Part shown: positions 46,891-56,819 of the stretch, piece after piece
Layout of the letters: each line of letters begins with the position of its first letter
How positions within the stretch are numbered: position 1 is the stretch's first letter
Assembly (NCBI RefSeq): GCF_001310955.1
Contig: NZ_BAZX01000007.1
Location: 62,001 to 126,000, forward strand
Length of the DNA stretch: 64,000 bases
Direction: 5' to 3'
Origin: Marinifilum fragile JCM 15579
Lineage (GTDB): Bacteria; Bacteroidota; Bacteroidia; Bacteroidales; Marinifilaceae
Notes under the pieces: model-generated
Told to the model about the DNA's origin: nothing
Database searches by the model: none
The model's input: the letters and a program-made list of their open reading frames with translations, nothing else
Translations under genes and position numbers: made by a program

Positions 46891-47289
46891 ATGGAAAATT
46901 TAGGAAAATTACTACTTAGAGTAAGTGTTGCAGGTTTAATGTTACCGCATGGTATTCACAAATTGATGCATGGCATTGGAGGTGTAAAATATGTGCTTGG
47001 ACAAGCTGGTATGCCGCAGTTTTTATCGTATGGAGTTTATGTTGGTGAAATTGTAGCTCCTATATTGATGATTCTAGGATTATATACCAGAGTTTCCGGA
47101 TTATTGATTTCGTTTACCATATTGGTAGCCACAGCAGCGGCTCATGCTCACGAAATATTTAAATTTACCGAATATGGTGGTTTGGTTGTAGAACTAAATG
47201 CACTTTATATATTTGGAGCATTGGCTGTAGCACTTCTCGGACCTGGTAAGTTTAGATTAGGAAATCAAAGAGGTTTTTGGAAGGAATGA
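46891..47289 (+). CDS. DoxX family membrane protein
   Basis: The 132-residue protein has four membrane helices and the DoxX signs LGKLLLRVSVAGLMLPHGIHKLMHGI, here LLRVSVAGLMLPHGIHKL, then GEIVAPILMILGLYTR, AAAHAHEIFKFTEYGG and GPGKFRLG at the end. DoxX-like proteins are small membrane partners in redox reactions and oxidative-stress defence in some bacteria. No specific partner is nearby. It stands alone, with a terminator hairpin before the MATE gene. Confidence 0.9.
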   Translation: MENLGKLLLRVSVAGLMLPHGIHKLMHGIGGVKYVLGQAGMPQFLSYGVYVGEIVAPILMILGLYTRVSGLLISFTILVATAAAHAHEIFKFTEYGGLVVELNALYIFGALAVALLGPGKFRLGNQRGFWKE

Positions 47290-47360
47290 TAACAGTTTCC
47301 ATAGTACTCCTTCTGGGGTGTAGAGGGTGATTTCATAAATTAACAATAGATTAAGAAATA

Positions 47361-47408
47361 GAACTCGAAATACATTGTACATTTGTACTTGTACTTCGAG
47401 TTTTTTTT
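47361..47408 (+). terminator. Terminator hairpin overlapping the MATE gene promoter region
   Basis: AACTCGAA pairs with TTCGAGTT around ~24 bases of TAC and GTAC words, followed by eight T. A -7 type TACATTTG (47378-47385) lies in its loop, and the MATE start codon directly follows the T run. Confidence 0.6.
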
Positions 47409-48761
47409 ATGATCAGATATATAACTCACTTTTTTCAACGAGAACAACAATATTCAGCAGTAGGAAAAGATCTATTTAAATTGGCTATTCCAATTATTGG
47501 GTCTTATTTATTGCACACAGCTTATAATCTTACCGATATGATATGGGTAGGATCATTGGGAAGTAATGCAGTAGCGGCAGTTGGGTCGGCAGGTTTCTTT
47601 CTTCATCTGGGATGGGCTATGGCATCAATTGTTACGGTTGGTGCAAACATTAAAATTTCACATTCAGTAGGAGCCAAGGATGAGGAAGGTGCTGGTAGAT
47701 TTGCTACCTCTGCACTTTGGGGAATTGGAATTATCGCCACGGTATTTTCAGCTATATTCTGGGGATTCCCCGAACAGTTCATCAACTTCTTCCAAATGCA
47801 GGATCCGGAGGTGAATGAAATGGCCACTTCTTATTTGGTGATTAGCACATTTGGAGTGATATTAAGCTATGCCAATCTCCTATTTATTAGCATGTTTAAT
47901 GCACACTCCAAAACAAAAATATCCTTTAAAGCCAGTTTAATTGGAACTGCGGCAAATATTGTACTCGATCCTATATTAATCTTTGGTTTCTCGTTAGGAG
48001 TTGATGGAGCTGCTTATGCTACCATTATTGGACGATTACTGAGTTTGGTTTATTTTCTATTCATCTATAAAAAGACTGCCAATATTAATTTCTATGGCAT
48101 TCTACCATGCATGGATAAATTTAAAAACATTTTTGCGGTGGGTGCACCAGCAGCGGTTCAGCGAATATCATTCTCGATAATTTATATTTTCCTTGCTCGA
48201 ATTATTGCCGAATGGGGGCCCAATGCCATTGCAGTGCAAAAAATTGGTGTACAAATAGAATCGATTACATTTATGATAGTAGGTGGTTTTATGCAGGCAG
48301 TTACTATTATGGTGGGACAGAGCTATGGAGCTAAAAATCTAACTGAAGTTCCGAATATTTACAAGGCAGGATGGAGAATGTCTTTTGCCGTTGGATCAGT
48401 AACTACCCTTATTTTTCTATTATTACCTGAAACCTTATTCTCGATATTTGTTCCTGAACAGGAAAGTATTCTAATGGGTAAGGAATATTTAATGATTTTA
48501 GCAGTTTCTCAGCTATTTATGTGTCTGGAGATGATTAATGCCGGGGTATTTAATGGTTTGGGAAAAACAAATATATCGGCAACCGTAAGTGTTATTTTTA
48601 CATCATTGCGTTTGCCGGGAGCATACTTCCTGGGCTTTTATACATTTTTAAGTTTAAATGGTGTATGGTGGAGTATCACAGGAAGTAGTATATTGAAGGG
48701 AATTGTAATGTATTTGCTACTTAGAGAATATATGAAGAAAAATACTTTTGGAAAAATTTAA
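47409..48761 (+). CDS. MATE family efflux transporter
   Basis: The 450-residue carrier has twelve membrane spans in two similar halves. Each half opens with the MATE pattern: LFKLAIPIIGSYLLHTAYNLTDMIWVG in the first, here AIPIIGSYLLHTAYNLTDM, and IFAVGAPAAVQRISFSIIYIFLARI in the second, here VGAPAAVQRISFSIIYI. Such carriers export cationic drugs or toxins in exchange for sodium or protons. The start at 47409 is the first ATG and sits directly behind the T run of a terminator. The gshAB gene follows after 4 bp, which suggests one transcript. Confidence 0.94.
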   Translation: MIRYITHFFQREQQYSAVGKDLFKLAIPIIGSYLLHTAYNLTDMIWVGSLGSNAVAAVGSAGFFLHLGWAMASIVTVGANIKISHSVGAKDEEGAGRFATSALWGIGIIATVFSAIFWGFPEQFINFFQMQDPEVNEMATSYLVISTFGVILSYANLLFISMFNAHSKTKISFKASLIGTAANIVLDPILIFGFSLGVDGAAYATIIGRLLSLVYFLFIYKKTANINFYGILPCMDKFKNIFAVGAPAAVQRISFSIIYIFLARIIAEWGPNAIAVQKIGVQIESITFMIVGGFMQAVTIMVGQSYGAKNLTEVPNIYKAGWRMSFAVGSVTTLIFLLLPETLFSIFVPEQESILMGKEYLMILAVSQLFMCLEMINAGVFNGLGKTNISATVSVIFTSLRLPGAYFLGFYTFLSLNGVWWSITGSSILKGIVMYLLLREYMKKNTFGKI

Positions 48762-48765
48762 TAAG

Positions 48766-51078
48766 ATGGATCATTTAATCAATAATATTGCAGAAACATT
48801 GACTTGCAACGCTATTAAAGCAAGTATCACGGATGGTTTATTTGGTATTGAAAAAGAAAATGTTCGTGTTGATGAAATGGGAAAAATGGCCAATACACCA
48901 CATCCAGGGATTTTAGGCGATAAGTTTCGTCATCCATTTATTACTACCGATTTTTCTGAGAGTCAGGTGGAAATGATTACACCACCTTTAAAGAGTATTG
49001 CAGAGGTTCATGGTTTTTTGGAAACATTAAATGATGTGATTTCGGAGAATTTAGGTGAGGAGTTCTTATGGCCACAAAGCCTACCTCCTTTATTGCCAGA
49101 AGAGGAAGAAATTCCGATTGCAAAGTTTGGAGAAGAAGGAGTTCATAAGGAAAAATACAGGGAAGAACTGGCTATTAGGTATGGAAAGGAAAGACAGATG
49201 TTGTCTGGAATTCATTTCAATTTTTCATTATCAGATCGATTGGAAAGAAAACTCTGTAAAGCCATTAAGTGGAAAGGGAATCAGGTTAATTTTCGCGAAG
49301 CTGTTTACTTGAAAATGGTTCGCAACTTTATGCGTTACCGTTGGCTTTTGGTTTGGTTGTTTGGCGAAAGTCCAGAGGCTGATCCTTCATTAAAGATGAA
49401 ATCCTTACGTACCGGCGAAAAAATGAGAATGGGCTGTAGAAAAGCGGTTTCTATTCGAACAAGTTCCGCTGGTTATAGAAATGCCGAAGAGTATTTTGTT
49501 GACTTCAATAGTCTAGAGTCATTTAAAGAATCTATGAAGAATCTTGTTGGTTCTGGTAAACTACTTTTAGATGAGGAATTGTACTTGCCAATTCGTTTGA
49601 AATTTGCGAATGATGGCAAGAGCATATCGCATCTCGAAGTTCGAATTCTGGATTTGGATCCTTTCGAAAAGTCGGGAGTATCAAAAAACAGGTTGTATTT
49701 TATTCACCTGTTTATGTTGTATTGCTTGTTCAAAAAGGAAGAAAATACATACAGCGAAACAGAGCAAAAAATAGCTGCTAAAAATCACGATTGGGTGGCT
49801 TGCAGTGGTATGAATCCTGATCTTTTGTTGAAAGATTTCGATGGAAATATGCTGAAGATTGATGAGATGCTTCAAAATATCCTGTTTGAGGTCAAAGATT
49901 TTGCAAAATCAGCAGGAATTACTTATAATGAATGTTATCGATTGGCTTTAGAAGAGACCGAAGGATTAATCCTTAATCCAAACATACGTTCTTCGCTAAA
50001 AGTAAAGCAGCAAATAGAAGAGGAAGGCTTTATTAACTTTCATTTAAAGCTTGCAAAAAAATACAAAACCGAAAGTGAGATGAGTGGCTTCCGTTTTCAC
50101 GGATTTGAAGACCTGGAATTGTCTTCTCAGTTGTTAATGAAAGCTGCATTGCGACGTGGTGTAGAATTTAAAATTTTAGATCGAAGCGAGAACTTTATAA
50201 GCCTACACAGAGGTGATAAAACGGAATATGTAATGCAGGCCACACGAACATCATTAGACAATTATTCAAGCGTTCTGATGATGGAAAACAAATTGGTTAC
50301 AAAGAAAATTCTGGAAAAAGCCGGAATCAGAGTTCCTTCTGGTCTGGATTATCGCGATGTGAAAGAAGCACAATCAGATTTTGATTTGTTCGAAGGAAAA
50401 GGTATTGTGATCAAACCCAAATCAACCAACTTTGGCTTGGGAATAACAATCTTGAAAGAAAATAATAGTGAAGAGGTATACAAGCGTGCAGTTGAGATCG
50501 CTTTCGAGCATGACAATAGCATTTTGATAGAGGAATTTGTTTCTGGAAAGGAATATCGATTCTTTGTAATTAATGAAAAGGTTACAGGAATTCTTCATCG
50601 CGTACCAGCCAATGTTAGAGGAGATGGGAGCAGTTCAATAAAACAATTGGTTGAGGAAAAGAATAAGGATTCATTGCGTGGTAGAGGATACCGAACACCT
50701 TTGGAAAAAATCAGACTGGAGGAAGCAGAAGCAATGTTTTTACAGGATCAGAACTTAAATTTTGATAGCATTCCTGCAAAAGATGAAATTGTATATCTGA
50801 GAGAAAATTCCAATATCAGCACAGGAGGTGATAGCATCGATTTTACTGATGATATTCATCCTTCGTATAAGGAAATTGCTGCCAAATCAGCGGCAGCTTT
50901 GGGTGTAAGAATTACAGGTTTGGATATGATGATTGAAGATATCTTTAAACCAGCAACAAAAGACAATTATGCCATTATTGAGATGAATTTCAATCCGGCA
51001 ATTCATATTCATTGTTATCCATACCAAGGGGAGAATCGCAAGTTGAACGAAAAAATATTGGATGCATTGGGTTTTTAA
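48766..51078 (+). CDS. gshAB: Bifunctional glutamate-cysteine ligase / glutathione synthetase GshAB
   Basis: The 770-residue fusion makes glutathione from Glu, Cys and Gly in two ATP-dependent steps. The N-terminal ligase (about 1-460) shows GLFGIEKENVRVDEMGKMANTPHP, here FGIEKENVRV, then DFSESQVEMITPP and LSGIHFNFSLS. The C-terminal ATP-grasp part (about 500-770) shows KKILEKAGIRVPSG, IVIKPKSTNFGLGITIL, LIEEFVSGKEYRFFVI, RVPANVRGDGSSSI, STGGDSIDFTDD and IIEMNFNPAIHIHCYP. The start at 48766 is preferred. A TTG six codons earlier overlaps the MATE gene. The near-joined MATE gene could export a conjugate. That is inference. Confidence 0.95.
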   Translation: MDHLINNIAETLTCNAIKASITDGLFGIEKENVRVDEMGKMANTPHPGILGDKFRHPFITTDFSESQVEMITPPLKSIAEVHGFLETLNDVISENLGEEFLWPQSLPPLLPEEEEIPIAKFGEEGVHKEKYREELAIRYGKERQMLSGIHFNFSLSDRLERKLCKAIKWKGNQVNFREAVYLKMVRNFMRYRWLLVWLFGESPEADPSLKMKSLRTGEKMRMGCRKAVSIRTSSAGYRNAEEYFVDFNSLESFKESMKNLVGSGKLLLDEELYLPIRLKFANDGKSISHLEVRILDLDPFEKSGVSKNRLYFIHLFMLYCLFKKEENTYSETEQKIAAKNHDWVACSGMNPDLLLKDFDGNMLKIDEMLQNILFEVKDFAKSAGITYNECYRLALEETEGLILNPNIRSSLKVKQQIEEEGFINFHLKLAKKYKTESEMSGFRFHGFEDLELSSQLLMKAALRRGVEFKILDRSENFISLHRGDKTEYVMQATRTSLDNYSSVLMMENKLVTKKILEKAGIRVPSGLDYRDVKEAQSDFDLFEGKGIVIKPKSTNFGLGITILKENNSEEVYKRAVEIAFEHDNSILIEEFVSGKEYRFFVINEKVTGILHRVPANVRGDGSSSIKQLVEEKNKDSLRGRGYRTPLEKIRLEEAEAMFLQDQNLNFDSIPAKDEIVYLRENSNISTGGDSIDFTDDIHPSYKEIAAKSAAALGVRITGLDMMIEDIFKPATKDNYAIIEMNFNPAIHIHCYPYQGENRKLNEKILDALGF

Positions 51079-51118
51079 GTAAATTCAGGCAATAAATCTC
51101 AATTTGAACCCTCTTTGC

Positions 51119-54100
51119 ATGAATAAAACGAAATACATCCTCAAAAGTTTGTGGTATTATCGAAAGCAGCATTTGGCTGTTTTGCTCGGAACAATTGTAA
51201 GTACGGCAGTATTAACCGGAGCATTGATTGTTGGTGACTCTGTAAAAAATAGCTTGCATGAACTGGTGAATTTGCGTTTGGGCAAAGTAGAATATGTCAT
51301 GACAACTGGCGATCGTTTTGTTCGGGCAGAATTAGCAAATGAAATTGCAACTGATCTGGATGCATATGTGGTTCCTGTTTTGCAGACTGATGGTATAGCG
51401 GTTCAACCCGAAAGCAATACAAGAATCAATAACATTCAGGTTTATGGTGTTGATGCTTCTTTTGACAATTTATCCAATACGCAGGTTTATAATTTAAAAG
51501 CAGATGAAGCCTGTCTGAGTGCAAATCTTGCTGACAGAATGAATGTAAAGCAAGGCGATACTTTTTTGTTGCGACTCAAGAAAGCAAGTGTAATTCCTGC
51601 CAATGCTCCTTTTGTATCCGATGAAGACCAGAATATTGCTTTAAGACTAAGAGTAAAGACTATATGTGATGATTCACAATTAGGTAGATTTAGCTTGAAG
51701 AGCAATCAGGTTGCTCCATACAATGTATTTCTGTCAAGAGAGTTCTTAGCAAAAGAGTTGGAATTGGAATCGGTATCCAATTTGATTTTAGTTGCTTCCA
51801 ATGGTTCAAAAGAGCTGGATTTGCAGCAATTACAGGAAAGCTTGTCTGAAAACTGGAAATTGGAAGATGCCAGTTTGAAAATTCAAAGCTTGGAAGAAAA
51901 TTCTCAAGTTGAGTTGATATCTGATCGGGTTTTTATTGATACGCCAATTACTGATTTGGTTCATGAAATTTCGGGTAAAAAAGAGTATGTACTAAGTTAT
52001 TTTGTGAATAGCTTGCATGTAAATGACAGGGAAACACCATATTCTTTTATCACTTCAGTTGACACTTATCAAATTAAAGAAAATGAAGTTGTTATTAACT
52101 CATGGTTAGCCGATGATTTGAACGCTAAAGTTGGGGATGTGCTTCAAATTAAATACTACACAATTGGTGCTTTAAGACAATTGGTGGAAGAATCGAGAGC
52201 ATTTACCATTAAGGATATTTTACCTATTACTAATTCGCATTGGGGTCAATCCATGATGCCATCATTTCCTGGGTTAACTGATGCAGGTTCATGTAGTGAG
52301 TGGGAAGCAGGTGTTCCCATTGATTTTTCAAAAATCAGACCCAAGGATGAAGATTATTGGAAAAAGTACAAAGGAACTCCAAAGGCATATATCTCATCGA
52401 ATACTGCCATTAACTTATGGAGTAACAAATACGGGACTTATACTGCTGTAAGATTTGATTCAAAGAATGATGTCAGATCGGAAATTCAAGATTTGATTCA
52501 TCCGGATTTATTGAATATTGGTTTTGCAGATGTTAGAAACGAAGGGAAAAGAGCAGCCAACAATATGGTAGATTTTGGTGGTTTGTTCCTAAGCTTAAGC
52601 TTCTTTATTATTGCGGCAGCAATTCTGCTTACCATTTTAATCTATTCTTTGAATCTGGATAACAGAAATGAGGAAACAGGCATTCTTCTTGGCTTAGGTT
52701 TCAACAAGTCGAAAATTATTGCAATTCGAATTTACGAATCGATCATTACAGTAATCCTTGGAGGCGTTTTAGGCGTATTGTTGGGTATAATTTACAACAA
52801 ACTAATTTTGTCAGCATTGAATTCTGTTTGGCAGGATGTGGTGCGAACCAATATGCTGAGTGTTCATTTGGATATGAGTACATTGATAATTGGATTTGCT
52901 TCAGGTGTGATTATTGCTATAATATGCATCGTATTTGTAACCCGAAGAAAGGTGAAACAATCGGTTATAGCTCTGATTAAAGATGTTCATCAAGAGAATC
53001 TTATTGGTAAAAAGTCAACCTACTCTATTTGGATTGCTTTGTTTTCATTGCTATTGAGTATTGCCATTATAGCCTATTCATTCTCATCATCTTTAGAACA
53101 AAATGCTGAATTGTTGCTATCTGCAGGAGGTTTGTTTTTAGTATCTTTTTCTGCATTTGTGCATAATTATCTAAATGGAATCGGTACAAAACTCAGCAAT
53201 CATACTCCAAGTTTAAAAGACTTATCGGTTAAAAACGCTGCACGAAATGTTAAGCGCAGTCTGGCAATTGTTGTGTTGTTGGCATTGGGAACATTTTCAG
53301 TCTTAATAACAGGAGCCAATCGCAAAACATTTCAGGATTCGGAAAATTCCAATCAATCAGGAACTGGTGGATATGAATATTGGATTGAAGCTACTCTTCC
53401 AATCTTAAATGATTTAAATACGAGCGAAGGTCAGGAAAAAGTTGGTTTTTGGGAAGGCGATTTGGATGAATCTGTGAGATTTGTGCAGTTCAGAGCGTTG
53501 GAAGGAGATGATGCGAGTTGTTTGAATTTGAATCAGGTTAGTAAACCAAGAGTATTGGGGTTTAATACCACGGATTTTGAATATCGACACTCCTTTAGTT
53601 TTGCAAAATTGCTTCCGGAAGTGAATAAAGAGAATCCTTGGAGTGCCTTAAATCATAATTTTGGGGAGGATGTGATACCGGCCATTGCGGATCAAACTGT
53701 GATATTGTGGGGCTTGAAAAAAGCAGTAGGAGATACCTTGGTTTATCAGAACGAATATGGAAAGGATGTAAAGCTATTGCTTGTTGGAGGTTTGGCAAAC
53801 TCCATCTTTCAGGGTAATATTTTGATATCAGATAGCTTGTTCCAAAAGAACTTTCCATCGGTAAGTGGTTCTAAAATTATTTTGGCTGAATGTCCTAAAA
53901 CGGATTCCTTGTTTATGGACAATTTTGAAGATAACCTGCAGGACTTTGGAGTAAGAGGAAGTAAAACTTCGGAAAGAATGGCTGCTTTCTATTCTGTTGA
54001 GAATACCTATTTAAGTATGTTCATGATACTGGGAGGTTTGGGTGTAATTATAGGAACAATTGGTTTGGGAATTGTTTTGTTAAGAAATGTATGGGAACGC

Positions 54101-54385
54101 AAAAAAGAATTGGCTGTACTAAGAGCTATCGGTTATACTGAAAGAAATATCTTTAAACTCTTGTTTAGTGAAAATTTGTTTTTATTGCTGCTTGGTTTAG
54201 CGGGTGGAATCCTATCAGCACTAATTGGTGTGCTGCCTTCTTTGTTTACCAATGCTTTTCAAATGCCATACCTGTATGTGTTATTGCTTATTTTGGCCAT
54301 TACCATTAGTGGCTTAGCATGGATTTATATACCTTTAAAGGTGATTCGAAGACAGAATATCATTGAGTCCTTACAAAATGATTAA
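51119..54385 (+). CDS. Large FtsX/MacB-type ABC transporter permease
   Basis: From the ATG at 51119 the protein has 1088 residues. A first span (HLAVLLGTIVSTAVLTGALIVG) is followed by a long periplasmic MacB-like part (about 45-470). The first FtsX domain with four spans follows (GLFLSLSFFIIAAAILLTILIY and on, about 480-640; NRNEETGILLGLGFNKSKI is the typical cytosolic loop). Further spans and a second periplasmic part come next (about 720-930), then a second FtsX domain (MILGGLGVIIGTIGLGIVLLRN, VWERKKELAVLRAIGYTERNI). This is the double-FtsX plan of lipoprotein or peptide exporters. No ATPase gene is adjacent, so its motor must be encoded elsewhere. Confidence 0.88.
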   Translation: MNKTKYILKSLWYYRKQHLAVLLGTIVSTAVLTGALIVGDSVKNSLHELVNLRLGKVEYVMTTGDRFVRAELANEIATDLDAYVVPVLQTDGIAVQPESNTRINNIQVYGVDASFDNLSNTQVYNLKADEACLSANLADRMNVKQGDTFLLRLKKASVIPANAPFVSDEDQNIALRLRVKTICDDSQLGRFSLKSNQVAPYNVFLSREFLAKELELESVSNLILVASNGSKELDLQQLQESLSENWKLEDASLKIQSLEENSQVELISDRVFIDTPITDLVHEISGKKEYVLSYFVNSLHVNDRETPYSFITSVDTYQIKENEVVINSWLADDLNAKVGDVLQIKYYTIGALRQLVEESRAFTIKDILPITNSHWGQSMMPSFPGLTDAGSCSEWEAGVPIDFSKIRPKDEDYWKKYKGTPKAYISSNTAINLWSNKYGTYTAVRFDSKNDVRSEIQDLIHPDLLNIGFADVRNEGKRAANNMVDFGGLFLSLSFFIIAAAILLTILIYSLNLDNRNEETGILLGLGFNKSKIIAIRIYESIITVILGGVLGVLLGIIYNKLILSALNSVWQDVVRTNMLSVHLDMSTLIIGFASGVIIAIICIVFVTRRKVKQSVIALIKDVHQENLIGKKSTYSIWIALFSLLLSIAIIAYSFSSSLEQNAELLLSAGGLFLVSFSAFVHNYLNGIGTKLSNHTPSLKDLSVKNAARNVKRSLAIVVLLALGTFSVLITGANRKTFQDSENSNQSGTGGYEYWIEATLPILNDLNTSEGQEKVGFWEGDLDESVRFVQFRALEGDDASCLNLNQVSKPRVLGFNTTDFEYRHSFSFAKLLPEVNKENPWSALNHNFGEDVIPAIADQTVILWGLKKAVGDTLVYQNEYGKDVKLLLVGGLANSIFQGNILISDSLFQKNFPSVSGSKIILAECPKTDSLFMDNFEDNLQDFGVRGSKTSERMAAFYSVENTYLSMFMILGGLGVIIGTIGLGIVLLRNVWERKKELAVLRAIGYTERNIFKLLFSENLFLLLLGLAGGILSALIGVLPSLFTNAFQMPYLYVLLLILAITISGLAWIYIPLKVIRRQNIIESLQND

Positions 54386-54520
54386 TTAATATCAGCTAAT
54401 TGCTTGATGTGGACATAAGGATCAACTTTGTGTTATCAGTTTGATAAAATTAGCTTTGTGATGGAGCATTGGTAATTCGTATGTTTAAGGGCAATGTTAT
54501 AGAATAGCCTTTTTAATAGA

Positions 54521-54548
54521 TTGAGGAATTCATTTTGTTTTATCTTTG
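54521..54548 (+). promoter_or_regulatory. Promoter of the fumarase gene
   Basis: TTG (54521), 17 bases, then TATCTTTG (54541-54548), matching the -33 and -7 consensus of Bacteroidota. It lies 52 bp before the start codon at 54601, and makes the longer frame from 54535 unlikely. Confidence 0.65.
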
Positions 54549-54600
54549 TCTGTATACTTCATTAAATAGAAATAACACACAAAATTTAAATTATCATATC

Positions 54601-56205
54601 ATGTCCGATTTTAAATATCAGAAACCATTTCCGATAACAAAGGATACTACAGAATATCGTTTGTTGACTAAGGATTATGTATCAACCATTGATGTTGACG
54701 GAAGAAAAATTCTTAAGGTTGATCCTAAGGGGTTAGAGATGTTATCTAAAGCAGCATTCTCTGATGTTTCTTTCTATTTACGTCCTGCGCATCTTGCAAA
54801 ATTGCAAAATATCTTAAAGGATGATGAAGCTTCAGATAACGATAAATTTGTTGCTCATACCATGTTAATGAACCAAGTAGTTGCTGCTGATGGTCAGTTG
54901 CCAACTTGCCAGGATACAGGTACTGCAATTGTTGTAGCAAAAAAAGGTGAAGATGTTTACACTGGTGCAAATGATGCAGAGCATCTTTCAAGAGGTGTTT
55001 ATGAAACTTATCAGGAAAGAAACCTTAGATATTCTCAAGTTGTTCCTTTCACCATGTTCGAAGAAAAGAATACTGGTAACAACCTTCCAGCACAAATCGA
55101 TATTTATGCAAATCAGGGAAGTGAGTATGAATTTTTGTTCTTAACCAAAGGCGGTGGATCAGGAAATAAAACTTTCTTGTATCAGCAAACCAAGGCTCTT
55201 TTGAATGAAGAGAATTTAACCAAATTCATCAAGGAAAAAATTAAAGATCTAGGTACTTCTGCATGTCCTCCATATCATTTGGCTTTGGTAATTGGTGGTA
55301 CTTCTGCTGAAGCAAACCTTGCTACAGTTAAAAAAGCATCTACTGGATATTTTGATCATTTGCCAACAGAAGGTAATGAAGGTGGTCAGGCTTTCCGCGA
55401 TTTAAAATGGGAAAAGAAAGTAGAGCAAATCTGTCGTGAAAGTGAAATTGGAGCTCAGTTTGGTGGTAAATATTTCGTTCACGATGTGAAAGTAATTCGT
55501 TTGCCTCGTCACGCTGCTTCTTGTCCGGTTGGTATCGGTGTAAGCTGTAGCGCAGATAGAAATATCAAAGCAAAAATCAACGAGGATGGTATTTTCCTAG
55601 AGCAATTGGAGAAAGATCCAGTAAAATATTTGCCAGAAGAAGCTCCTGCAATGAAGGAAGCTGTTGATATCGATTTGGATCAGCCAATGGAAGACATCTT
55701 GAAGGAGTTGACCAAGTATCCAATCAAAACTCGTTTGAATCTTTCAGGAACTATGATTGTTGCCAGAGATATGGCACATATGAAAATTCAGGAAATCTTG
55801 GATGAAGGCAAAGAGATGCCTGAATACTTCAAGAATCACCCGGTATATTATGCAGGACCAGCTAAAACTCCGGAAGGAATGGCTTCAGGTAGTTTCGGAC
55901 CAACTACTGCAGGTCGTATGGACCCATATGTTGACGTGTTCCAAAAAGTTGGTGGTTCAATGGTTATGGTGGCAAAAGGTAACCGTTACCAATCAGTAAC
56001 CGATGCTTGTAAAGCAAATGGTGGTTTCTATTTGGGATCAATTGGTGGACCAGCTGCTGTATTGGCTAAGAATAGCATTAAATCAATCGAAGTGATCGAT
56101 TTCCCTGAATTGGGAATGGAAGCGGTTCGTAAGATTCGTGTAGAAAACTTCCCGGCATTTATTATTGTTGACGATAAAGGGAATGATTTCTTTGCAGATA
56201 TGTAA
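54601..56205 (+). CDS. fumA: Fumarate hydratase, class I (iron-sulfur)
   Basis: The enzyme interconverts fumarate and malate with an oxygen-labile 4Fe-4S cluster. The single 534-residue chain joins the alpha part ([25 protein letters not shown], here [12 protein letters not shown] with the first cluster Cys; [28 protein letters not shown]) and the beta part ([41 protein letters not shown], here [22 protein letters not shown]). [15 protein letters not shown] gives further Cys residues. The start at 54601 (MSDFKYQ) agrees with the promoter. Codon use suggests strong expression. It stands alone. Confidence 0.96.
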   Translation: MSDFKYQKPFPITKDTTEYRLLTKDYVSTIDVDGRKILKVDPKGLEMLSKAAFSDVSFYLRPAHLAKLQNILKDDEASDNDKFVAHTMLMNQVVAADGQLPTCQDTGTAIVVAKKGEDVYTGANDAEHLSRGVYETYQERNLRYSQVVPFTMFEEKNTGNNLPAQIDIYANQGSEYEFLFLTKGGGSGNKTFLYQQTKALLNEENLTKFIKEKIKDLGTSACPPYHLALVIGGTSAEANLATVKKASTGYFDHLPTEGNEGGQAFRDLKWEKKVEQICRESEIGAQFGGKYFVHDVKVIRLPRHAASCPVGIGVSCSADRNIKAKINEDGIFLEQLEKDPVKYLPEEAPAMKEAVDIDLDQPMEDILKELTKYPIKTRLNLSGTMIVARDMAHMKIQEILDEGKEMPEYFKNHPVYYAGPAKTPEGMASGSFGPTTAGRMDPYVDVFQKVGGSMVMVAKGNRYQSVTDACKANGGFYLGSIGGPAAVLAKNSIKSIEVIDFPELGMEAVRKIRVENFPAFIIVDDKGNDFFADM

Positions 56206-56228
56206 AACCAGAATTAATATATAAAATG

Positions 56229-56258
56229 AAAGCTTGCATTTTATGCAAGCTTTTTTTA
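56229..56258 (+). terminator. Rho-independent terminator of the fumarase gene
   Basis: AAAGCTTGCAT pairs perfectly with ATGCAAGCTTT around TTT and is followed by TTTTTAT. Confidence 0.93.
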
Positions 56259-56280
56259 TGAATGTCAATAGCTTATTGCT

Positions 56281-56316
56281 AACTGTTCACTGATCACTGA
56301 TCACTGTTCACTGTAA
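56281..56316. repeat. Stutter repeat covering the arfB stop codon
   Basis: AACTGTTCACTG, GATCACTG (twice) and TTCACTG follow one another. The minus-strand stop of arfB (TGA at 56308-56310) lies inside the run. Confidence 0.75.
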
Positions 56317-56727
56317 ATCAGGTTTTTTTCTACTTTCCTTCTTTTTCGAAAGTTGTTGTTTATCAGTCTTTCGTTTTTCAATAGAAGCTCTTGTTGGACG
56401 TGTTTTCTTCCTTGGCTTTACGGGTTTTAAAGCCAATTCTATCCATTGGTAGAATTTTTGAATCACAATTTCTTTATTCAAAATTTGGGAACGTTCTGTT
56501 TGAGCAGTTACCGATAATATTCCTTGACTATTGATATGGTGATAAAGTTTTTTGAAAATGGTTTCTTTTTCTTCCTGTGAAAGGATGCTTGAATCAAACA
56601 CAGAAAAACGCAATTCTACTTTTGAATTCACCTTGTTCACATTTTGTCCCCCCGGACCACTGCTTCGCGAAGTGATAAATTCAAATTCTTTGCTCAGATC
56701 TTTTGAAAATTTATAGTCATCTTTCAT
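56308..56727 (-). CDS. arfB: Peptidyl-tRNA hydrolase ArfB (YaeJ-type ribosome rescue factor)
   Basis: ArfB frees ribosomes stalled without a stop codon by hydrolysing peptidyl-tRNA. The 139-residue protein has the catalytic loop SRSSGPGGQNVNKVNSKVELRF, here SGPGGQNVNKVNSK with the GGQ, and a basic C-terminal tail (KPRKKTRPTRASIEKRK, KKESRKK) that fits the empty messenger channel. The start at 56727 (MKDDYKFSK) is preferred. A longer frame to 56808 runs through the trpB terminator hairpin. The final residues and stop come from a stutter repeat. Confidence 0.93.
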   Translation of the reverse strand: MKDDYKFSKDLSKEFEFITSRSSGPGGQNVNKVNSKVELRFSVFDSSILSQEEKETIFKKLYHHINSQGILSVTAQTERSQILNKEIVIQKFYQWIELALKPVKPRKKTRPTRASIEKRKTDKQQLSKKKESRKKPDLQ

Positions 56728-56774
56728 AGTAAGTAAAGATATATTCAATATTTGAAATAGAAAGAGATCGTATA

Positions 56775-56804
56775 AAAAATGCTGCCCATTTGAGCAGCAT
56801 TTTG
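56775..56804 (-). terminator. Rho-independent terminator of trpB
   Basis: AAAATGCTGC pairs with GCAGCATTTT around CCATTTGA. On the minus strand TTTTTTATAC follows, 16 bp past the trpB stop. Confidence 0.92.
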
Positions 56805-56819
56805 ACATATTAATGAACT

